NCBI RefSeq assembly: GCF_963583255.1
Contig: NC_084806.1
Span: 16,906,317 to 16,970,316 of the forward strand
Reading direction: 5' to 3'
Length of the DNA: 64,000 nt
DNA from: Pyrus communis
Lineage: Eukaryota > Streptophyta > Magnoliopsida > Rosales > Rosaceae
Shown piece after piece: positions 10,146 to 20,862 of the stretch (within the stretch, counting starts at the first letter, position 1; every line of letters starts with the position of its first letter). Both the position numbers and the translations under genes were made by a program. The notes under the pieces are model-generated. The model was given only the letters and a program-made list of their open reading frames with translations, had not been told where the DNA came from and ran no database searches.

Positions 10146-11616
10146 ACAATGTGTTGCATGTTCCTGATATGAAACAAGATTTAATTTCTACAAATCGATT
10201 TATCATTGATAATTGGTGCTCATCTATATCATTTTCACTTCATTGTGAAGGATCTCACTTCGGGGAATGAGCTTTTTAAAGGCCTTGTCAAAGCTGGATT
10301 CTATCCATTTCTTGCACCTTTTCTTGCTGGCAATCATCATGCTTATGTGACCAATACTAAAGCTTCTTAGGGTATCTGGCATCAACATTTTGCCATCCCT
10401 CTTTCAAAATTTTAAATAAACTAGCTTCAAAGTCTAGTATCTCTCTTTCAGATAGGATAAATAAATTTGTGTGCTCCAGTTATGTTTTAGGTAAATGTTC
10501 TCGAAAATCATCTACCTATGTTCCTAGTAACACAAGCAAACCTCTTGAGCTATTGCACACTGATGTATGAGGTCATGCACCCATTTCTTCTGTTAATGGA
10601 TATCGGTATTATCTTCTCTTGGTTGATGATTTTACCAAGTATTCTTGGTTCTTTCCATTGAAGTACAAATCTGAAGTTTTCAGTACATTTGTTCATTTCA
10701 AATCTGTGGTTGAAAACATGTTGGGATTCAAAGTTATTACTGTGAGATTTGACTCTGGTGGTGAATTTGTCAATCGTAACTTCTTTGATTTCTTTCAAAC
10801 ACATGGGATCTCTCACCAACTCAACTGCCCTCATACTCTAGAACAAAATAGTTGTGCTGAAAGAAAACACAGGCATTTAGTTGAAACTGCCTGAATTATT
10901 CTTGCAACATCTTAAGTTCTTCACACCTATTGGGTTGAAGCATTTTCAATAGCCTTTATCTCATCAATCGAATGCCCACTGATGTCAAACCTTCTCCTTA
11001 GGAACTATTATTTCATAAACCACCAGATTACACAACTCTCAAGGTCTTTGGTTGTAGGTGCTTTCCTTGGTTAAAACCTTACACCTCCTCTAAACTTGAT
11101 CCTAAAAGCAAACCTTGTGTGTTTTTGGGATATAGCCTCAATCACAAAGGCTATAGCTGTTTGGATGCTCACACTAGGAAACTTTATATTTCCAGACATG
11201 TAATCTTTGATGAACACACATTTCCATTTCATCATAACCAATCTATTGTGGATCATCTTCCTCTAGTTCAACCTATTTCCAATTCATCCTCCATCCCAAC
11301 CTCATTAACCTTTACTCATTCCTTTAATCTTCCTTCATCATCTGCTTTATTAAACACTGCATCTATATCACCTTCACATTCCAATCCCTTACCTACTTCA
11401 CTTACTCTTTCATCCTCAGGTTCCAATCCCTTACCTATCTCATCACCTCTCCACTCTCGTTCTACTATCACTAATCCTCATCCTATGACCACTCGCTCTA
11501 AGTCTAGTATTTTCAAATCTAAGGCTCTCTTAACAACCAAACATCCTCTCCCATCTCATCTATCTCCTGATTACACACCTTCCACATATCTTCAAGCATC
11601 TAAACACTTGCACTGA
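10146..11616 (+). pseudogene. Integrase region of copia A
   Basis: Pieces in order: pre-integrase segment (NNVLHVPDMK), the catalytic core from 10619 (DDFTKYSWFFPLK, then RFDSGGEF for the second acidic residue, and NSCAERKHRHLVE for the glutamate), then CFPWLKPY and KPCVFLGYSLNHKGYSCLD of the C-terminal part, and a Ser/Thr/Pro-rich linker to RT (11260-11616). Stops near 10568, 10894 and 11001 break the frame. Confidence 0.85.
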
Positions 11617-11639
11617 AGGCAAGCTATGCATGAAGAATT

Positions 11640-12531
11640 CAATGCCCTGCTTCAAACTGGTACATGGTCTCTAGTACCTCCTAATTCCTCTCAAAACTTG
11701 GTGGGGGTGTAAATGAGTTTTCCGTATTAAAAGAAAACCTGATGGCTTATTTGATAGATACAAAGCCCGCTTTGTTGCTAAAGGATTTCATCAGCAACAA
11801 GGTCTAGATTACAATGAAACATTCAGTCTGGTTGCAAAACCAGTCACCATTCGACTGCTCTTAACTCTAGCAGCTAAATTTGATTGGTTTCTCAATCAGT
11901 TAGATGTTAGTAATGCATTTCTGCATGGCAATCTCACTGAGTCTGTGTTCATGGTTCAACCTCCCAGTTTTGAAGATCCTGCTCAATCACATCATGTTTA
12001 TAAATTGCATAAGCCTCTGTATGGCCTCAAATAGGCTCCTAGAGCTTGGTATGCCAAGTTAACAGATGCATTACACTCTATTGGATTCTCTGGTTCACAA
12101 AATGATCATTCTTTATTTGTCAAGAAAGATGTTTCAGTGGTATATGTCTTGGTGTATGTTGATGATATTCTAGTTACAGGACCAGATTCTGCAGCATGTA
12201 AAACTGTAATTTCTCAACTCTGTGCGTTATTTCCTGTCAAGGATTTGGGATCACTTCATTATTACTTGGGAATTGAGGTAAAAAAGTCTTCCAAGGGTAT
12301 ATTCATCTCTCAAACTAAATACATCCTGGATTTTCTCAAAAAGGTACAAGTAGATGGTGCCAAACCCTGTGCCACTCCACTTAGCATACCTAAATTGGAT
12401 AACGCTTCTCCATTACTGTCCAATCCAGAAGAATACCAGTCCTTAGTTGGAGGGCTTCAATACTTAACTTGGACTTGACCCTACCGGTCCTTAGTTGGAG
12501 GGCTTCAATACTTAACTTGGACTTGACCCGA
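11640..12531 (+). pseudogene. Reverse transcriptase of copia A
   Basis: Recognisable blocks are RYKARFVAKGFHQQQGLDYN near 11755-11815, QLDVSNAFLHGNL near 11900, LYGLK near 12015, and the catalytic LVYVDDILVTG near 12150. Stop codons sit near 11710, 12032 and 12476. At 12441-12531 a 48-bp segment is directly repeated (two copies of LVGGLQYLTWT followed by TGA), absent from normal elements. Confidence 0.88.
12441..12531 (+). repeat. 48-bp tandem duplication in copia A RT
   Basis: CCTTAGTTGGAGGGCTTCAA starts at 12441 and again at 12489, and the following bases through GGACTTGACCC also repeat. The offset is 48 bp, so the frame would be kept, but both copies carry the same stop. Confidence 0.95.
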
Positions 12532-12532
12532 T

Positions 12533-13057
12533 TTGTCTTTTGCAGTAAATCTAGTCTGTCAGTTCATGCGAAGTCCACGAGAATCTCATTTCCAGGCTGT
12601 TAAACGCATTTTCAGATATTTGAAAGGTCCTATTTCTCTTGGTCTCTGGTTTCCAAAATGCTCTGCACCTCTTAGTATTCATAGTTTTTCAGATGCAGAG
12701 TGGGCCGGCTGCACTATATATCGTCGATCCATAGGTGGATTCTGTATTTTTCTGGGTGATTCACTCATAGGTTGGAGTGCTAAGAAACAACCCATCGTGG
12801 CTAGATCATCCACTGAAGCAGAATACCAATCTTTAGCTAACATTGTTGCTGCATTGACTTGGATTTGCAAATTGTTAGTTGATATTGGTCTTGTTCTTCC
12901 ATGTGCTCCCAAACTTTGGTGTGACAACATATCTGCTATATCTCTTGCTAAGAATCCCCTTTTTCATGCTCAAACCAAGAATGTGGAGATTGACTATCAC
13001 TACGTTAGGGAGAAAGTCTTGGCCAATTCTGTCATCATGAACTTTTTATGTACATAG
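12533..13057 (+). pseudogene. RNase H of copia A
   Basis: A 174-residue open frame with copia RNase H blocks: AVKRIFRYLKG, FSDAEWAGC, STEAEYQSLANIVAAL, KLWCDNISAISLAKNP, and VEIDYHYVREKV. It lacks the last residues because of a stop at 13057; reading through continues to DQTVDICTKALS. This is the best preserved domain of the element. Confidence 0.88.
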
Positions 13058-13150
13058 GATCAAACTGTAGATATTTGCACTAAAGCATTATCCAAGGATC
13101 GGTTCCTTCTTCTCCGAGATAAAGTTTCTCTTCGGCTACCTCAGCTTAGT

Positions 13151-13365
13151 TTGAGGGGGGATATAATGATGCTGAGTAGTGTTGTTAGAGTTTGTTATGA
13201 GAAGTTTGTTATACCTTACTTAGTCAATAAGATAGGTAGTTATTCTATATGTAAATGATGGTATATATACCAAAGTGTAACATTATTCAATCAATACAAT
13301 TCACAAATTCATTTCTCTCTTTCTCTCTCTATCTTTCTTACTGAATCTCTCTCTAGATTCTAACA
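13151..13365 (+). repeat. Polypurine tract and 3' LTR of copia A
   Basis: TTGAGGGGGGA at 13151-13161 precedes the 3' LTR, whose recognisable start TGATGCTGAG is at 13167 and whose end CTAACA is at 13365, followed by the target repeat GTAGC. Confidence 0.88.
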
Positions 13366-13370
13366 GTAGC

Positions 13371-13481
13371 CTCATATGTTACCTCGCATAGAGGTGCTTT
13401 CCATTGAGATGATCTTGGTCCGGAGTTTTTATCTAATATTTTTGTTGAAGATGTAAACGCTTCTATTAGAATTTAATAAGA
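13371..13481 (+). pseudogene. LINE RNase H C-terminal tail after copia insertion
   Basis: The first codons after the copia element read (VA)SYVTSHRGAFHW, DDLGPEFLSNIFVEDVN, the expected continuation of the RNase H domain left at 8798. The join through GTAGC is exact, which fixes the copia insertion site. The LINE 3' UTR is only a few tens of bases before the poly(A). Confidence 0.85.
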
Positions 13482-13739
13482 GTTATTATTTGACAAAAAA
13501 AAAAAAAAAAAAATTGCCACTGTTTAGAAACGGATATCTTCCACCCTTTTGAACGCGCGACTGCCTGTTACTGAGAGCAACAAATTCGGATCCACTGCAG
13601 ACGTTACAATTAGGAATTACTTTGAAGATTTGAACTGTTAGAAATGTCCAAGGTGATGAAGCATCTGCATCCATCACTCTTCGTCAAGAACTATGGTATG
13701 GCGCTGCAGTACGAATGACGGGGTTGCGGTTTTTTTCTT

Positions 13740-14474
13740 GGATTTGGATTGAATATAATGATCTCATATGCTTACGGAAAGCTTATTTGACATGGTTTTT
13801 GTTTTTCATGATATATTTAAGAATTATTATGCAATTTGACCTGATTTGTATATCTGGTTTGGTTTGTTATTGATCCCCAATTTCTGTTTTGTTCAGTTGT
13901 TTGGGGTTTTGATGTGTGGGTGTGCGTTGATGAACCTTATGCATGCATAGTTTCCCTAAACCTCCTAGCTATTGGGTTATTGTATTGAAGTAGGTTCATT
14001 GGACAATATGGCAAAATAGACATTCGTTTATATTCGATTTATAGAACTTGCGAACCAAAGACTGTGGAATGTACCAAAGTAGTGTACTAACTAAACTTTT
14101 CGCTGTATAATTTCAGAAACAAAAGAGATGGAAACTATGCTTAGCTCGACACCAATTTGAACCACAATTGAGTTTTGTTGTATAATTTGGAACATTTAAT
14201 AGGATAGATAATGACTCAAAAACCTAAGAAAGAAAGAAAAAGAATTTGTGTCGCCTCTTGCAATATAAGATTATACAAATAATGACAAAAAAAAAAAAAA
14301 TAATAATAATATGTATTATAACGTAACTGGTATCAATATAATAAAAATCTTGACATTCATCCCATTAATGCATATATTTGAACACCCAAAAATAGACTAA
14401 TGGTATAAAAGGCATTAAAAAAATATTGCAAATAACGAGCTTTAAAATTATGTTGACTCATCATTACACAAAAA
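13740..14474. other. Non-coding AT-rich stretch
   Basis: No ORF of interest. It holds an A run and a TAA microsatellite near 14287-14315. Similarity with module C fades after about 13760. Confidence 0.6.
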
Positions 14475-14999
14475 TGTTGGGGAAAAAGATTTAGAGTACA
14501 AAGTGTTAGAGAGACAACACACGTAAACAAATTATTTGTATTAACTCACAAATATTATAACACACAAACTCTTAAGGACACTCTTTAAAAACTATGACAC
14601 TCACTCTTTCTAAACACTCACACTCCTACAAGATTACTCTTGCTTCTCACTCACTTTATTTCCTGCTTGCTTGATTCTTACTTGCATTACACCATTACAT
14701 ATTTATAGACTTTGCAAAACCGACTTTCTAAGTCGGCGGAATGGACTTATTTCATCCTAGCATTGTTCTAGGTTTTTCTGCAATCAGCCCACCGACATGG
14801 CCTTTGCATGACAACCTCACAATAATACAATAGCTAGATCTTTCTAGCTAGTGATCCATCAACATATCCATGCAAGAAGTTTCTAGCATTTGCATGGATT
14901 AAACTTTTAGCCTATCATCATAGGTTGGATATCATCTTGGACCAAGGAAAGATTACACTTCAACACAAACACCAATTAGACTGGTGTTGATCTTCAACA
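14475..14999 (-). mobile_element. Solo LTR, copia-like
   Basis: The segment starts TGTTGGGGAAAAAG and ends GATCTTCAACA, giving inverted TGTTG...CAACA ends over about 525 bp. It is flanked by A-rich AAAA on both sides (candidate 4-5 bp duplication, low information). It contains a TATTTATAGAC box near 14700 on the plus strand and no coding region or primer-binding site. Orientation (minus) is a guess from the LTR-like TGTTGAAG start on that strand. Confidence 0.65.
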
Positions 15000-15049
15000 A
15001 AAAGGAAACATCTTTTTGAGAGGCAAGGGGAATTTTCCAAATTTATCTT

Positions 15050-15170
15050 GACCCAATCAGATGATCATCTTTATTTCTCAAACTTAATTTCTCAGTCTGG
15101 CCACGTAATTGCAACTCCAACCTCTTATATATGGCTTTCAATGGAGAGATACAAGCTGTCCTATTACCCA
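15050..15170 (-). pseudogene. SPH 3'-end fragment
   Basis: This stretch aligns by eye with the 3' UTR and C-terminal codons of SPH-B (15600-15720): ATCATCTTTATTTCTCA, TGGCCAC, GCAACTCCAACCTCTTAT and GAGATACAAGC all recur in the same order. Only about the last 25-30 codons remain, then similarity stops. It is a truncated extra copy close to SPH-B. Confidence 0.7.
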
Positions 15171-15641
15171 ATTATGAAACTAATGTTCGTGGCTAATCCC
15201 ATATTTTCTTGTAGTGCGCATATGAGTTATAGGATAATGCTTGTGCCCCCACTTACCTTTGCATTCTCTTCATTATTATATTAAAAATCATATCTACAAA
15301 ACATCATTCAATTTGAAGATTGCGTAGTCATCCATATACATAAGATAAGTAGCCAATCATTGCCAATTGGTTTTTAAACGACCCCACTTCAAAAATATAA
15401 ACAGACCCGTTGAAATGCATTGTGAGATAGCCTAAAGAATTATATATGGATGTCCCACAACATAGAAAGCACGATTGAGTAATAAGGAACATAAAAGGTT
15501 TTCGCCGAATGATATTTTAGATCCCGACACAAATATATGTGATGACCTTCTCAAAAGAAATCATTAACATCATGTAACATGGATAAGTAACAAAATAACA
15601 AAATCAGAAGATCATCTTTATTTCTCAACTTAATTTATATC

Positions 15642-16034
15642 TCAATGTGGCCATTTAAACTGCAACTCCAACCTCTTATGCGCCTCGATGAAGAGATACA
15701 AGCCGTCCTGTTTTACACGCCAAGCGCACCAGTTTCTAGCACATCTAGTTGCATCTCTTTTAGCATCAAAGATGTCGAAATGCCCCTTTACGCTACCCCA
15801 CCTCATGTCACAAGATAACACAGGAGTAGTGTTAATGTTGATGGTCCAGGTGAAGTCTTGCAAAAATAGGATCGAGTGAGTGCTCGGATCTACACCTGCA
15901 GCTTGACAATGAACATTCAGGTTGGTGTTTTGAGCCAAATCGTTAAAAACGGTCACCCGGTAATCCGCCATTGAGCTGCAGATGGACAACGAGAGCAGAA
16001 GAAGGAAAAAGCCTGTCACCCCGTAATCAGCCAT
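15642..16034 (-). CDS. S-protein homologue (SPH), intact copy B
   Basis: A complete 130-residue single-exon frame of the plant self-incompatibility S1 family. A hydrophobic signal peptide (FFLLLLSLSICSS, residues 9-21) precedes a mature domain with the expected four cysteines (HC, SC, RC and WC near residues 43, 75, 98 and 103) and the pair R-C-x4-C-x-W. SPH proteins are secreted, usually 100-140 residues, and mostly of unknown function; the poppy stigma S-protein is the only well-characterised member. The start is odd: the first residues MADYGVTG repeat the start of the mature part (MADYRVTV) in place of the MNIVAV of copy C. Coding sequence shows no lesion. Expression is not known. Confidence 0.85.
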   Translation of the reverse strand: MADYGVTGFFLLLLSLSICSSMADYRVTVFNDLAQNTNLNVHCQAAGVDPSTHSILFLQDFTWTININTTPVLSCDMRWGSVKGHFDIFDAKRDATRCARNWCAWRVKQDGLYLFIEAHKRLELQFKWPH

Positions 16035-16107
16035 TGTGTTGCAGAACCCTAGCTTGATAAAGATGCTTGATCAGATGGTTATTGAAATGATTCGATGCAT
16101 AGTCCTC

Positions 16108-16116
16108 TTTAAATAA
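16108..16116 (-). promoter_or_regulatory. Candidate TATA region upstream of SPH-B
   Basis: On the minus strand TTTATTTAAAGAGG lies about 75-85 bp upstream of the ATG, within the flank conserved among the SPH modules. It is a weak TATA match. Confidence 0.3.
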
Positions 16117-16330
16117 AGTAGCTTTGTGAAAGAAACCAATGACGTGTGAACGTCCCTCATTAAGTGGAGGCCTTTGGACTTTCAAGGCTTCATTCATGCA
16201 TTGGAATTTATTCATGCATTATGATTATTTTCATGATACGGTTTGATGCTTGTGGTTATTCCGTGTTGGCCATTATATTCATGCATGGCATTAATCTGTG
16301 CATTTGTACATGGTACTGGTGAGTGAATGG

Positions 16331-18209
16331 TTAAATTATCATACTCTGGAGGTTTCTACGTGTGGCTATAAAAGGATATGCTTTGACAACATTATGGGAG
16401 GGCTCAGTTGGGATTTAGTTGAGTACAACGGTTACAAGAGATGACGTATCTCTTTGATGCGAGCTACAATAGTGGGTTTACTCTTTGGGTTATTAGAGAG
16501 GGTATTTCCCTGAAGTGAGAGAGTGATCTTCATTAGTTGATAGAGTGTACAGGGGGTGTATCATATTGAATACGGACTATGTAAAGTCTAGCTTTAAGTG
16601 TTTGACTTTCCTTATCAAATATTATAATTAAATCCTCGCACATGCTCAATCTAGCTTTACAATACACTTAGATTATGGGCTATTGTTGCTGGAGTAAATG
16701 TTCAAGAAGTGGCACATTTCAACTCAAATGTTTGTTCATGCATGCGCACTTCATATCTCTATTTGTGTTGCATTTTATCTAGTATGATTGTCTAGTTAGT
16801 TTTGCACGTTGACTTCCAGTTGTCTAGACACACAGATTAAGACAGCCCACATGGGCTGACTGACACCTTTCTGATGGTAGTCAGTTTCTGGCCATTGATC
16901 TGCCTAGATCTCTTTTGCAGCTAACAAGTGTCTTTGGGACAAGTTAGCTGATGGAAATTTTGATTTCCTTGGGTATATTTGTTACCTAGGAGGTTTCAGT
17001 TTGTTCTTGGGGGGTTTAGAACTTAGTTTTAGAGAGAGAGAGAGAGAGTTGCCTTAAAGGCTTGAAGCTTGCATCTCCTCCATTTATGAACCCTAACTGC
17101 CAAACCTTCCTCGTGCATTAAAAATCCAATCATTGTCTATTAGGGTTGCATTGTTTTAAGGTTTTGCATTTAAGTCTTGGTCTAGTTTTAAATTTTAAAT
17201 TCGGTTTTAGACCAAGCTTTTGGATTCAAGTTAGATTCTTCCTTCAATTGTTTGACTGGAGAATCTAACTGGTCATTTGAATCCAGATTTCATATGCATA
17301 TCATAAAAGCATATCACATCATTGATCGTGTTGATCTTGGTGCCACAAGGTGATGAGCTCATGAGGAGTTGCCACTTTGTGAAGACCGAAGGAGTCCATC
17401 TCGTGTAAGGCAAGGTTGCACAAAGGTAAAGCTGCTCCCTAGATATGGATCTAGGAGTTGAGCTTGTGTGGTCTCTGTATGAACTTTTTTTTACACTAGT
17501 GGATTGGACTAAGTGGAAAGTTCCTGGTTTTTTAACCCAGAGGTGAGTTTTTCTGGCAAAAAATATCTTGTGTTCAAGTTATGTTTATTGTGTCACACAT
17601 CCTATATACACATACATGGTACATATATCTGTTGAACGTTTAAATGGTATGTGCTCACTTGACACATTAATAACTTGCAACTTGAGTAGGATAGTTTTTT
17701 GAAAACTAAAATTGGTATTTGAATCTCAGATTTATCGACTAACAAATCTATCTTAGTTGACTAGCAGACTTGACTAGTCAGTCCAGCACATTATAATTTT
17801 TATATACAAGATATTCAACTTGGTACCAATTTCAGACTAATTTGGGTTTGGATATTAAACTCTGGAGCGGTTTTTACATGTAAGGTCAAATTTTTTGTTA
17901 TTGTAATGAAACTGGAAGCACTCGCCAACCACGTAAATTCTTGTTGTGTGCTCTTATTAACTTTATTTAGTGTCATGCATTGAAAGAATTTATCTATCTC
18001 TTTCAATGGACTTGTTTGTCATGATGAGAGGGGTTAATTTTGACTTAGAACAAAATTGAATATTTTTGCTATAAAATTAATAAAATAAGTGGTCAAGAAA
18101 ATTGAATGGAAAAATGTTAATCTATGACTTCAAAGATTATTCTTTGTTGTTTGCGTAACTTTAGGCATTTTCGTAATATCCGGACAGTCCCTGCTTTCTT
18201 ATATGTTTA
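16331..18209. other. Long intergenic stretch, possibly decayed LTR sequence
   Basis: No convincing ORF. There is a GA microsatellite at about 17031-17048. The stretch around 16990-17600 (TTCTTGGGGGGTTTAGAA, then a region with short phrases seen in plant LTRs) could be an old LTR, but no ends, duplication or coding region support it. Confidence 0.35.
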
Positions 18210-18387
18210 GGATAATGCTAGTGAGATTAAAATTTTAAAGTTTTAAACTAAGTTTGCAAATCAAATGTTGTGTCACCTATAGGAAATAAACACGTTAATT
18301 AACGCTTAAGTAATAATCCAATTCTCAATAACCGCATCATTTGATTTGCGAATTTAGTTTAAAATTTTGATCTTGCTAGCATTATCC
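18210..18387. mobile_element. MITE with long terminal inverted repeats
   Basis: The left end GGATAATGCTAGTGAGAT and the right end read on the other strand GGATAATGCTAGCAAGAT match, and similarity continues for about 55 bp into AAAATTTTA...GCAAATCAAATG. The internal part is about 70 bp without coding potential. Flanking bases ATATGTTTA and ATATATTTT agree at 7 of 9 positions, which would fit a degraded 9-bp duplication of a Mutator-like element, but this is uncertain. Confidence 0.8.
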
Positions 18388-18790
18388 ATATATTTTTATT
18401 TATTGTACCGTAAATGTGAGGTGTGGATTCCGTTACGGACTATGTGGTTCCATTTTGATATTTTCCGCACATATCAAGTTTTCCATATAAATACATGCCG
18501 GATTGGCATACATGTATATACATGTGATGTAGATGAGAACAACTCATGATCGCGTGCTAATTAGACGTGTACATGCATATGACAGTTTGGTTATCATTGT
18601 ATGTAGACATAATTAATAGGTAACGACTATAACCTGAAATGCTAATCAATTAATTAAGCAAACAAATATGAAGTTGAAACAAAGTAGCATTCTATTCAAA
18701 CAATGAAAAAGCATTTGTTTTCTTATAAAAGCATATAGCTAGATTGCCCATATACTGAACCAAAGTATATACTGAGCAGCATTGGCAAAA
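18388..18790. other. Upstream flank of split SPH gene
   Basis: AT-rich with no ORF supported. It would hold the promoter of the SPH gene starting at 18791 (for example TATATACTGA near 18768, about 25 bp before the ATG). Confidence 0.4.
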
Positions 18791-18938
18791 ATGAAGGCGT
18801 TCTTCTATTTCGTGCTCTTCCTTACTCCGGCATTTGGCCCGATTAGCTGCTATGGTTAGATTCTTGGAAAAAAGCACTTTGTGCGTATCGTTAACAAGCT
18901 CGAGTGATGGGGGACTGTTAAAGGGCAGAGAATTAACT

Positions 18939-19326
18939 TGATGCAGGAGAAGTCAAGGGTTCTCGAGGAGACGAGGAATAGATGACCTGGGATTCGCTCA
19001 ACCAAGGGCAACGGAGCTCGCTCAAGTCACTAATTGTGGATTCGCTCACATGACCAAGCCAAATACTTGATTTTAGAAGGAGAAATCACTCTCTTCAAAT
19101 GCACAAGGTAAATACAATTTTAATTCATTCCAGTCTCCCATTCAAGACTTTCTAGTACAATATTTATAAGCGTTTACAAATTAATTGACCTCAGGTTTCT
19201 ATAACACCCTTACAACTTTCAAAATAACTTTACAAATTCCCAAATAATTAAAATACAAAACCTTTGTTATTCCAAAGCATATTAATGGTTTCAAATTGTT
19301 TTCTTCAAGGCTTGCCTCTTGCATCA
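18939..19326 (-). repeat. 3' LTR of the defective element (left)
   Basis: It begins TGATGCAGGAGAAG and ends GCCTCTTGCATCA, with TG...CA ends and internal phrases shared with the other two copies (GGGATTCGCTCAACCA, TTTTAGAAGGAGAAATCACT). Confidence 0.85.
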
Positions 19327-19570
19327 CAACTAGACGAACACTAGCATAACTAGAGAATGAAACTAAGATAAAGAGCCAAGCTAAATACATAATTGAAACA
19401 CAACTTACCAAAATACAAAGTACTAAAATATAAATTAGCCATTTAAATGTGAGAGCTCAATGAATTTCCCTTTCATGCACTGCATCAAACTCTGCAGGTG
19501 AGAAAGAACTCACCCACGAGTTCATTGATTCAAAATCGATCCATAACCCAAAGTGTTGTAACCAACTTTT

Positions 19571-20652
19571 CTATGCATGCTTAGTTTTCTTTTTCAAGCT
19601 AACAAACAATTTATTTGCATAATAGAAAAAAATAGCAGTTATTTCCAGAAGCCGCAATAGTTTATAAAGATTTCTTGAGGATATATCAACTTCCAAATAT
19701 TGCAATAACTCTTTTCGCTCTCCCGTTTTTTTGGTTACATCAGTGTGCATGAAATCATGCCAAACCGGATCATGAAACTCAAATGTAGGAGTAACTTCCA
19801 CAACTTTAGGTTGCTCATGTGTGGCAATGTGTTGTGGCCATCCATTTTTAAATCCTAACACCACATCTCTATTACCAGAAACCATCAATATGTTGCTGCT
19901 TGTTTGATCAACAAAGACTTCACATCTAAAGCACAAGTAGAGGCCAAAATATCCCTTGTAGAATCTGATTTGCAAACGCCTTCTTGACATAGACTTGTTG
20001 AGTTCTTCAATGATACAAATTCAATTATTCTGTCCTGAAAAGTGTTGAGGTTGACATTCTTCAAGCTCACTTCTTCATTGTCAACATGTTCATCAAAAAT
20101 AGGTGGTACAGTCCAATCAAAAGCACTAACCATTTGATCAAACTTGGGTTCTTTATCGCAATCATATTTCATTTCACCGTATTGAGTTTCTTCTTCAAGA
20201 GAAATGCCAATTTTATCTTCCGTACACTTAATTTCAAAATAAGAAGGCAAAGAAAATTGACTTACGTCCAGGTTTGAAACTTTGTTGATTTCAATTGGTG
20301 CTTCAACCTCAAACGCTAATCCTTCAGCATCATCTGGTTTGTAATCTTCCGCACAATCCCTCGCAACCTTAAGTCAATTATGAAATCTTGGCATCCCAAG
20401 CTTCCATAATTGATTTTTATTCCCTTGAGACGAACGATGTCGTGGATTGTAAAGCCACCTCAATTCTGCCTCATGATCAAAATTACTGCGTCTTGACCCA
20501 CTAGGCTTCATACAAGTTTCTTGGCATTCGATTCGCCTACTAAGTTGCTCAACTTGTCTTCGAAGTGCTTGAAGTTCTTTGTCTCTTTCATCCCTAGATT
20601 CCACGATGCTCATATGGTGCTCATGCTTTCCTCTACCTCTTTGTCCCACCAT
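19571..20652 (-). pseudogene. gag-like region of the defective element
   Basis: After the coiled-coil start the frame reaches ELRWLYNPRHRSSQ and stops at 20374. Two further open pieces follow (19885-20250 with SAFDWTVPPIFDEHVDNEEV, and 19571-19990), which resemble gypsy polyprotein linker text rather than any catalytic domain. No protease, RT, RNase H or integrase motif is seen, so the element is non-autonomous or deleted. Confidence 0.55.
20650..20652 (-). other. Start codon of gag-like ORF in the defective element
   Basis: The minus-strand ATG at 20650-20652 opens a frame reading MVGQRGRGKHEHHMS, then an ALRRQVEQLSRRIECQE coiled coil, as in the Gag start of some plant gypsy elements. It is about 45 bp from the primer-binding site. 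Confidence 0.6.
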
Positions 20653-20694
20653 TTTACATAAATAGTATGAAAACGACGCAAAGAATGTAGCAAA

Positions 20695-20706
20695 GCTCTG
20701 GTACCA
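20695..20706 (-). other. Primer-binding site of the defective element
   Basis: On the minus strand the LTR end TTGCATCA is followed by TTTGGTACCAGAGC, one base from the usual initiator-tRNA-Met complement. This sets the element's polarity as minus. Confidence 0.8.
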
Positions 20707-20708
20707 AA

Positions 20709-20861
20709 TGATGCAAGAAAAGCCAAGGGTTCTCAAGGAGACAAGGGATAGATGACCTGGGATTCGCTCAACCAGGGGCAACGAAGCTCGCTCACGTCGC
20801 TAATCATGGATTCGCTCACACCACCAAGCCAAATGCATGATTTTAGAAGGAGAAATCACTA
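20709..20861 (-). repeat. Truncated 5' LTR of the defective element
   Basis: Matches the first 153 bp of the left LTR, then stops after GAAATCACT, where the inverted copy begins. Confidence 0.85.
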
Positions 20862-20862
20862 A

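Larger units (their letters stand above)
8799..13365 (+). mobile_element. Ty1/copia element A inserted in the LINE
   Basis: Near-identical LTRs lie at 8821-9018 and 13167-13365 with a primer-binding site (TGGTATCTATCGCTGG) directly after the first. The 5-bp target duplication GTAGC is at 8794-8798 and 13366-13370; the 22 bp between the left copy and the recognisable LTR start has no counterpart in the 3' LTR and is unexplained. The two LTRs differ at only about four positions by eye, so insertion was fairly recent even though all coding regions are broken. Gene order gag, integrase, RT, RNase H is copia type. Confidence 0.9.
7184..13512 (+). mobile_element. 5'-truncated LINE (L1 type, RNase H-bearing) with nested copia
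   Basis: The LINE begins abruptly at 7184 within the RT C-terminal region and ends in a poly(A) run (about 13495-13512). A 14-bp target duplication ATTGCCACTGTTTA lies at 7170-7183 and 13513-13526, the signature of target-primed reverse transcription. The second copy restores colinearity with module C at 48882. LINE sequence occupies 7184-8798 and 13371-13512; the intervening DNA is a copia insertion. Stops and frameshifts throughout show it is dead. Confidence 0.92.
4925..13740. repeat. Module A: ING-fragment plus SPH duplication unit (interrupted)
   Basis: Bases 4925-7183 and 13513-13740 together match module C (23722-24600, 47374-49100) along their length, including ING exons, SPH gene, 5' flank of the SPH gene and a conserved tail beginning TTGCCACTGTTTAGAAAC. 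The interruption (7184-13512) is a LINE with a nested copia. Bases 4781-4924 carry no recognisable gene. Confidence 0.8.
15350..16330. repeat. Module B: SPH-containing duplication unit without ING part
   Basis: Bases 15350-16330 match 47611-48540 (module C) and 6045-6800 (module A) both downstream and upstream of the SPH gene, for example GTTTTTAAACG, CACAACATAGAAAGCAC, and the promoter-side phrase TCATTAAGTGGAGG. Confidence 0.8.

Noticed and set aside
9113..13057. Copia A as one active polyprotein
   Set aside because: Protease region is missing and stops occur in every domain.
16990..17600. Solo LTR of a copia element
   Set aside because: Some LTR-like phrases, but no TG...CA ends, duplication or second copy; left as a low-confidence note.
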